This document shows positions 1-5,018 of a stretch of DNA of 5,018 nt, in pieces (positions within the stretch are counted from its first letter, which is position 1; each line of letters begins with the position of its first letter). The position numbers and the translations under genes were made by a program. The notes under the pieces were generated by a model, which saw only the letters and a program-made list of their open reading frames with translations, had not been told where the DNA came from and ran no database searches. Source of the stretch: Bacillota bacterium (GTDB lineage Bacteria > Bacillota > Clostridia > Lachnospirales > Cellulosilyticaceae); assembly GCA_023457875.1 (NCBI GenBank), contig JAEXBC010000421.1:1-5018 (forward strand), in the 5' to 3' direction.

Positions 1-1
1 C

Positions 2-1180
2 TGTATGTCCTTTTCTTCTGCTTCGAATACTGTAGAGACATCACTGCGTATTAATGAAACAACAAATCATGCAGAAACACTTATTAAAGATGTCAGTGAG
101 CGAATCACTCAGGATATTTTGTTAAAGCAGAAGGTTGAGGGAAATCGCGAGTTATTTACTAGTTTGCCAGCGGTCGACCAAACTCGTTATAATCAATTTT
201 GTTCGGTTTATTTAAATGGTGGTACTCTTTCTGCGGGAGATGACTTTATAAGTAGCTTTTTAAGCGCAACATCGCTGGAGTTAAAAGCCAAGTATGATAC
301 TAACCAATATGCCTATGAAGTATCATTATGGCCTTTGTCCAAGGCGCCCATTTCCAGTGGTTCACTAACAGTAGACAAGGCCAATTTAGAAAGTGCTACT
401 TATGGCGCGATTAAACTCTTTTCTTCAACCGATACACAATATCAGTTCCATGATTCATTTTATAATAATCCAAGTTTGCCAATTACTTTTGCGGTAGATA
501 GTACAATAGTAAAAGCTTTTCAAGATACCACTAAAAAGTTTGTCCCTAACTTTAGTTCAAATCCCGCAGATATTAGTGGCGAAAAATATAAGGTGGTTAA
601 TGTATTAAAGTTAAAGGCTAAGCCTGATGCTACATCAGGAGGCATATTAGAAGAAGTGGCAGCTAATAGTGATGATAGTAAGAACACTAAGATTGGTACT
701 GGTAATATTGAAAAAATTTATGTAAATGGCAAAGTAAAGGGATTTCAAATTACGATAGATGATGATACAAGTGGAACCTTACCTACAATTGATCCAGCTC
801 ATCAAAAGTATTTAAGTATTGTTGAAGTGGATGTTACAGCTTTACTTAGAAATATTCCTTTTGGCGATAGCAATGATTATGGAAAATATATTTTTCAATT
901 TATAAATAAGACGTCGTACCAACACGTTATTCGTATAAAAAGAAGCATTCTTCCTGGAGAAGAAGCGACTGTAAACAATATGTTTAACTTTATTGTTAAG
1001 GATGTAGGGACTGGTAAGCACAGTAGTATACAATATGTGAGCGATATTACTACGCAAGAAAATTATATTATAGCAGTAGTTGTTAGAGAATTAAATCCGG
1101 TGATTGGTGATAAGGGAAAAATCATAAAGAAGATGTTTGATATTTATAGTTATGATCCATCTACTATTGAAAGGCGGTGA
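2..1180 (+). CDS. Probable pilin-like (PilX-type?) surface protein, 5' end outside window
   Basis: I do not recognise a named family with confidence. The frame is open to the left edge (a Cys codon precedes the ATG at 5), and only four bases lie before that ATG, so no ribosome site can be seen. The gene is probably truncated by the window edge. The first visible residues (CMSFSSASNTVETSLRINET, followed by NHAETLIKDVSERI) form a Ser/Thr/Asn-rich amphipathic stretch, like the part of a type IV pilin helix just outside the membrane. Spaced the same way, the next gene has Cys, then Arg 15 residues later. The remaining ~350 residues are Asp/Ser/Asn-rich with alternating hydrophobic beta strands (for example IEKIYVNGKVKGFQITID and SIVEVDVTALL) and no further membrane segment, fitting an exported globular domain. 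The C-terminus ends STIERR, and the stop TGA sits inside the ribosome site of the next gene, implying translational coupling. Inference: minor pilin or pseudopilin-like subunit. If the ATG at 5 were the true start, it would lack any export signal, which fits the context poorly. Confidence 0.7.
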   Translation, partial: CMSFSSASNTVETSLRINETTNHAETLIKDVSERITQDILLKQKVEGNRELFTSLPAVDQTRYNQFCSVYLNGGTLSAGDDFISSFLSATSLELKAKYDTNQYAYEVSLWPLSKAPISSGSLTVDKANLESATYGAIKLFSSTDTQYQFHDSFYNNPSLPITFAVDSTIVKAFQDTTKKFVPNFSSNPADISGEKYKVVNVLKLKAKPDATSGGILEEVAANSDDSKNTKIGTGNIEKIYVNGKVKGFQITIDDDTSGTLPTIDPAHQKYLSIVEVDVTALLRNIPFGDSNDYGKYIFQFINKTSYQHVIRIKRSILPGEEATVNNMFNFIVKDVGTGKHSSIQYVSDITTQENYIIAVVVRELNPVIGDKGKIIKKMFDIYSYDPSTIERR

Positions 1181-1181
1181 T
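1171..1181 (+). promoter_or_regulatory. Ribosome binding site overlapping upstream stop codon
   Basis: AAGGCGGTGAT differs by one base from the ideal AAGGAGGTGAT complement of the 16S rRNA 3' end. It contains the TGA stop of the upstream gene (1178-1180). The AGGCGG core is 4 bases before the ATG at 1182 and 7 bases before the ATG at 1185, so either of these two adjacent Met codons can be the start. It argues against the in-frame ATG at 1137, which would overlap the previous gene by 44 bases and put extra hydrophobic residues before the basic leader. Confidence 0.8.
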
Positions 1182-3743
1182 ATGATGAAAGTTAAAACCA
1201 GTAGTAAAAAAATAAAGATTAGAAATGATAGAGGAAATATCATGCTAATCACGACTATTATTATATTAATCTTAACAATCATTGTAGCGAGCTGCCTGAA
1301 TGTGGCAGGAATGGAGTATAAATTATCTACATTAGAACGTAATACAAGTAATACCTACTATATAGCAGAAGCAGGTTTAGAGAAGCAAGTTGAGACAATT
1401 AATAAAGCCTTAGAGATAGAAATCCCTAGCATTGTAAAAGATTTAAATGTGAAGTATATAGGACAGCTAAAAATTGCAGATGATTTAGCTCAAAGGATAG
1501 AGGATGCAGATGGTGATACTATAAAGTTTGATGACTATAAATATGAAAATAGCAAGATAACCGTTGTTAATGTGAACGCAAAAATAAGAGAGGAAATATA
1601 TAAGTTCTTAAAGAATTATTACTTTGTGCCAGATGTACCAACTGCAGATTCCCCCAAACCAATTAAGTATGAAGTTGAGAGTGACCGAGAGGATGCAGGA
1701 GCAAAGACTTATGTAACAGTAACGCCTAAGGAAATTGTGGGTGATAATACGCAATTTGAGATTATAGTGGAATCTGTTACAAAAAATGGTACCAAGGAAT
1801 ATGATAAGCAAAAGGTTAGATCAATTGTAAGCATCAACATTCCTGCAGATATTGAACATCAAGTTAGGGAGTATTATAAGTGGGTTGCGAATCCAGCAGA
1901 AATCCTAGACAGTCCATTAATTTGTTTCTCCGATGTAATTGTTGAAGGTCCTAACAATAAATTAATTGTTGATAATGGTGATGTTCTTGTAAAAGGTATT
2001 AAACAGATGGGTGGAACTACCATAGGAGATGTGGATCAAAGTGGTGGCGTAGTGGCTATGAATGGTGGCCAAATTTATGTAAAAGATAACCTTTATTGCT
2101 TATCAAATGTTGAGGTGACTAATGGATGGAGCACCCCCGTTGCTGCCTATAATGCTTCTACTAAAATAGCTGTCGATGGTGATATCATTGCTCATACAGT
2201 AGGAATTGTTGATGACTTTTACACGGATTCTGATAATCAAGTCGGGTATAATTCGCTTTATCAAGGTTATAACATGAGTATTCAGGTCGATAAAAATATA
2301 ATTGTTGATAATGATGTCATGATTGATAAATTCGTACATGACAGTAACATAACAGTTACAGGAACAATTTTTGGAACAGGAGCAGGTATTGGTGCTCAAG
2401 TTCATAAAGGCGGGATTGATGTAGTAAATCCTAATTCCAGTAGTGGTGTGTTTGCGCAAGGTGATAACACATTTATTAAAGCTGATAGAATGTTTGTAGC
2501 AGGTCAACCTTTTGTTACCTTAGATTCAAGTAAGTGGCCTTTAAAATTATTTGAGAGCATAGGTGAACCTTTTACTGCGCTTAGCCTTGAGTATGCAACT
2601 GCAACGACAGATACTGTCACAAATGCATATCTTTCATCAGGTTCTAGTGTATTTGGTCAGCTTAAGGCGGATAAGATTATTACCCACATTGAACAAAGTG
2701 ATGCTGTTGAAAGTATTTCCGCAACAGAGTTTGATACAGGCACTGAAAAAATTGGATTTAATTATGATGCATTTTCGGGAAGAGTGTTTGATAATGATCA
2801 GGAGTTGTGGAAATTCTTATATATGGGTGGTTCTAGTAAAACAATAGGGGACTACACTATGCAGGATTATAATGACATTAAGTATATATTTGATAATACA
2901 ATGGGATATTATAATGCAACAAAAAGTTATGTGGCTACTAATCTTAATAATAAAAAGATGTATAGCAAAGTATTTACAAATGAATCCAGTTTTGGCAATC
3001 ATTTAGGTATAAAAGCGTACTCAGTAGCAATGCGTAGTATATTTTTTGGAAAGATGCTTGTATCAGGAGAATTAAACGAATTAACTTTTGATAAGATTGT
3101 AAATCTTTCTAGTATACCAGTTCCAGCTCCATCGCTGGGTACAGGTTGGAGTTACGACACACCTATAGCAGTTGTTAATGATGCACAAACGATAGACATT
3201 TCTGATTACTATTGCCAATCAGGTGCTGGCGCTGAAAGTTGTTATCCTACGATTATTATAAATAAAAGTACTGAGGTGTTAACAATTAAAACTGATGATG
3301 CAACCAAAAATGAATTTAATGGTATTATCATTAGTAGAGGACCTGTTCATATTGTTGCTCCTAATACCACTACTGATATTACTATTAATGGCTCATTGAT
3401 TATAGGTGGACCTGAGAAGACCTCATTGGATAGAAAAGATATATTTAAGAACAAAGTCAATCAAGGACTAAATGTTAGTGGAAAAGTAACCCTCAAACAT
3501 GACCCTAATATGTTATTTGGCATTGAGTGTAAGGATAGGGCTTTATATCGCAAGGTACTAGATGCACTCAAACTTACTCAGTATGGTAGCACGTCCGATG
3601 GTGCTATTAAAAGCATTTTAGGTCCTTATTCTTCAACTGATCTTGAGTATACTATCGGTAAAGTGGCTTATAGTGATAAATCCTATTTATGGATTGACAC
3701 TGAAGATATTGATTTAACTATTAAAACGGAAGTTAGAGAGTAA
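1182..3743 (+). CDS. Large PilX N-terminal-domain pilin-like protein with beta-rich passenger region
   Basis: This is a predicted membrane-anchored, surface-exposed subunit of a type IV pilus-like filament (853 aa from the ATG at 1182). Residues 1-18 form a basic leader ending NDRG. A prepilin peptidase would cut after G18, leaving N19 followed by a hydrophobic helix (about 20-36). Residues 59-68, YYIAEAGLEK, match the AEAGLE signature known from PilX_N-type pilins. Residues ~70-240 are mixed alpha/beta. From about 247 (LICFSDVIVEG) onward come many short beta strands with Gly/Asn/Asp turns, such as DNGDVLVKG, VDGDIIAH, SNITVTGTIFG and, near the C-terminus, FNGIIISRG (712-720), DITINGSLIIGG (732-743) and GKVTLKHDPNML (767-778). 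These look like a beta-solenoid or stacked-strand fold. A C678/C687 pair could form a disulfide. Typical PilX proteins are under 200 aa, so the passenger region is very large. The usual pilin Glu5 is absent (position +5 is Ile23). It lies 1 base after the previous gene and 26 before a lipoprotein gene, probably in one operon. The exact role (adhesin, tip or minor pilin) is inferred. Confidence 0.85.
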   Translation: MMKVKTSSKKIKIRNDRGNIMLITTIIILILTIIVASCLNVAGMEYKLSTLERNTSNTYYIAEAGLEKQVETINKALEIEIPSIVKDLNVKYIGQLKIADDLAQRIEDADGDTIKFDDYKYENSKITVVNVNAKIREEIYKFLKNYYFVPDVPTADSPKPIKYEVESDREDAGAKTYVTVTPKEIVGDNTQFEIIVESVTKNGTKEYDKQKVRSIVSINIPADIEHQVREYYKWVANPAEILDSPLICFSDVIVEGPNNKLIVDNGDVLVKGIKQMGGTTIGDVDQSGGVVAMNGGQIYVKDNLYCLSNVEVTNGWSTPVAAYNASTKIAVDGDIIAHTVGIVDDFYTDSDNQVGYNSLYQGYNMSIQVDKNIIVDNDVMIDKFVHDSNITVTGTIFGTGAGIGAQVHKGGIDVVNPNSSSGVFAQGDNTFIKADRMFVAGQPFVTLDSSKWPLKLFESIGEPFTALSLEYATATTDTVTNAYLSSGSSVFGQLKADKIITHIEQSDAVESISATEFDTGTEKIGFNYDAFSGRVFDNDQELWKFLYMGGSSKTIGDYTMQDYNDIKYIFDNTMGYYNATKSYVATNLNNKKMYSKVFTNESSFGNHLGIKAYSVAMRSIFFGKMLVSGELNELTFDKIVNLSSIPVPAPSLGTGWSYDTPIAVVNDAQTIDISDYYCQSGAGAESCYPTIIINKSTEVLTIKTDDATKNEFNGIIISRGPVHIVAPNTTTDITINGSLIIGGPEKTSLDRKDIFKNKVNQGLNVSGKVTLKHDPNMLFGIECKDRALYRKVLDALKLTQYGSTSDGAIKSILGPYSSTDLEYTIGKVAYSDKSYLWIDTEDIDLTIKTEVRE

Positions 3744-3754
3744 TTTTGCAAAGG

Positions 3755-3763
3755 AAAGGGGAG
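3755..3763 (+). promoter_or_regulatory. Ribosome binding site of the lipoprotein gene
   Basis: AAAGGGGAG lies 6 bases before the ATG at 3770, a good spacing. An in-frame GTG directly precedes this ATG (3767-3769) but is only 3 bases from the site, so the ATG is preferred. The 26-base gap between genes contains no inverted repeat or T-run, so I see no terminator, and there is no room for an independent promoter in the gap. Co-transcription with the pilin-like gene is the simplest reading. Confidence 0.75.
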
Positions 3764-3769
3764 TAAGTG

Positions 3770-5018
3770 ATGAAAAAAATAATGAGCCTTGGTCTTATAG
3801 TCCTCTTAACCATGAGTGTAGGCTGCTCTAAAAGTGAAGAGACACCTATAAGCCCTGTGAGTAGTAATATAACTGAAGAAGCGACAACGAATGAAGAGAC
3901 TACAACAGAAAAAGAATCTGACGTGGCTGTACAGATTACCAATTTAAAGGATGAGGATTTTAAAGCATTTTTTAATGCGGTGTTCTCTTATACTGAAGAT
4001 GAGTACCAAATCTTCAATCAAAATGAAGATATGCAGTATGTAGGCTATTTTGATAATTTAGAGGTATATAAGGCTGGTATAGAGAAGGGATTAGGCAAGT
4101 TTCTTTCTGGTGAGGTACTGAACAAACTGAAAAATGAAAATACAAAATTGGACTTGGATTTACCCAAAAAGGTGGCAATTAATGATTATGTTGTAGAAGC
4201 GAGTGGAAAGGTGGAAAAAGTTGAAATTGAATCCACTAGGCAACTTGGTGATAATATGATTTATGGTGTGGCAGTGACCACATCTAATGCCGTGATTCCT
4301 TATAATGATTTTGTGCAAGCTTATACTTGGAGTGATGATATAGGTTATTATACGAAAAGCTCACCTGATACAGCTCAGACTGCACCAGAGAATCTTTCTT
4401 CCTATGTCTATGCCAACAGTCAAAATGTAACTGATCGCATAAAAATGGTAAGTCACTATTGGGTTGAGGTAAGTCCAAGCCAATCTAGTGGGCAACTCTT
4501 CCTAGTAGAAGGACTAAAAGAAGCTGGAGCCTTTGAAGTGGATTATGTACTTAAGCAAAGCATTAATAACAATCAATATATCGATCGTATACCATATTAT
4601 GATAAGGTAACGGATGAACAGCAAAAACTAATCAGTACGTTATTTACTAAGTTATTGAGCGTGCCTGAAGAAACTTATTACTATTATGAAAAGGTGATGA
4701 AGGGTTCTTTTCTTCAGTATCAGAGCTTTTGGACGGATCTTAATTTAGAAAGATATATTACGCTTAACGAAAAGTCATACAAGAATGCATTTGCAACTAC
4801 AATTAATCCGTACAGAGATAATATTATTGATTTAACTTTAAATGATAAGACTATGCAAATTGTTCCAAGTATATATAGTACTGAACTTCAACCTACATTT
4901 ATTGTTACTTTACCTGTTAAGGCTTTACTAAAGGATAACTCAGTAGTATATTATACCTATAAGTATTTTGTAAGCACAGAAAACAGTAAAGTGGAAGCTA
5001 TTCAATTCTTGAAGATGG
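3770..5018 (+). CDS. Secreted lipoprotein of unknown function, 3' end outside window
   Basis: An uninterrupted frame of 416 codons runs off the right edge, so the C-terminus is missing. The N-terminus is a lipoprotein signal peptide: basic MKK, hydrophobic core (SLGLIVLLTM), then SVGC with the lipidated cysteine at residue 19. Position -3 is Ser rather than the usual Leu, which is tolerated by the general lipobox pattern. Residues ~20-52 are a Thr/Glu/Ser-rich low-complexity linker, as in Gram-positive lipoproteins that hold a domain away from the membrane. From about residue 58 there is a folded region in two apparently similar parts. Each has a helical segment rich in Phe/Tyr (FKAFFNAVFSYTEDEY from 64; LISTLFTKLLSVPEETYYYY after 282) followed by long beta strands. 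The second ends in VVYYTYKYFV before a Lys/Glu-rich strand. This resembles NTF2-like or similar cone-shaped domains, but I cannot assign a family. There are no catalytic motifs or cysteines beyond C19 in the visible part. Gene order suggests a role beside the pilin-like proteins, perhaps as a surface partner or assembly accessory; that is inference. Confidence 0.85.
   Translation, partial: MKKIMSLGLIVLLTMSVGCSKSEETPISPVSSNITEEATTNEETTTEKESDVAVQITNLKDEDFKAFFNAVFSYTEDEYQIFNQNEDMQYVGYFDNLEVYKAGIEKGLGKFLSGEVLNKLKNENTKLDLDLPKKVAINDYVVEASGKVEKVEIESTRQLGDNMIYGVAVTTSNAVIPYNDFVQAYTWSDDIGYYTKSSPDTAQTAPENLSSYVYANSQNVTDRIKMVSHYWVEVSPSQSSGQLFLVEGLKEAGAFEVDYVLKQSINNNQYIDRIPYYDKVTDEQQKLISTLFTKLLSVPEETYYYYEKVMKGSFLQYQSFWTDLNLERYITLNEKSYKNAFATTINPYRDNIIDLTLNDKTMQIVPSIYSTELQPTFIVTLPVKALLKDNSVVYYTYKYFVSTENSKVEAIQFLKM

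Noticed and set aside
5..7. ATG at 5 as the true start of the first gene
   Set aside because: The frame stays open to the edge, the ribosome site region is not visible, and the resulting protein would have no export signal despite its pilin-like context. It cannot be formally excluded.
1137..1181. Upstream in-frame ATG as an alternative start for the large pilin-like gene
   Set aside because: It would overlap gene 1 by 44 bases, lacks a ribosome site, and adds a hydrophobic stretch before the basic leader. The ATG at 1182 has a near-perfect site.
2103..2507. 134-codon open frame on the minus strand
   Set aside because: It lies wholly antisense to a well-supported gene; its Cys/Asn/Ile-rich translation looks like a shadow of AT-rich coding DNA, with no family resemblance.
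2563..2847. 94-codon open frame on the plus strand inside the large gene
   Set aside because: It is an out-of-frame shadow with no ribosome site and a Leu/Gln-rich translation unlike a real protein.
3744..3769. Possible terminator or promoter between genes 2 and 3
   Set aside because: The 26 bases show no inverted repeat, T-run or spaced -35/-10 pair; they are mostly the ribosome site.
3733..3942. Minus-strand 69-codon frame with hydrophobic Val/Ser residues
   Set aside because: It is antisense to the lipoprotein start; its hydrophobic look comes from the complement of the Thr/Glu-rich linker codons.

Overview
The window is AT-rich and fully coding on the + strand. It holds three tandem genes separated by 1 and 26 bases, with strong AGGAGG-type ribosome binding sites. 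The base composition, Gram-positive-style lipoprotein and Firmicute-like PilX-type pilin suggest a low-GC Bacillota, most likely a clostridial lineage. No marker gene is present that would fix the taxon.

Layout: (1) positions 2-1180 are the 3' part of a gene whose N-terminus lies left of the window. Its first visible residues look like the stretch just after a type IV pilin membrane helix. (2) Positions 1182-3743 encode a complete, unusually large (853 aa) PilX-type prepilin-like protein. It has a short basic leader, a candidate prepilin peptidase site (RG|N), one membrane helix, a YYIAEAGLE motif and a long beta-rich extracellular region. (3) Positions 3770-5018 begin a lipoprotein gene (lipobox cysteine C19) that is still open at the right edge after 416 codons. 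It appears to contain two similar alpha+beta units.

Taken together, this looks like part of a minor-pilin or type IV filament operon. Two membrane-anchored pilin-like subunits, one carrying a large passenger region, would be exported and assembled or displayed at the cell surface, with a co-transcribed surface lipoprotein beside them. None of the assembly machinery (ATPase, PilC-like platform protein, prepilin peptidase) is in the window, so the pilus assignment rests on the N-terminus of gene 2 and weaker resemblance in gene 1. I see no RNA gene, CRISPR array, mobile element, promoter or terminator. No gene-free stretch exceeds 26 bases.
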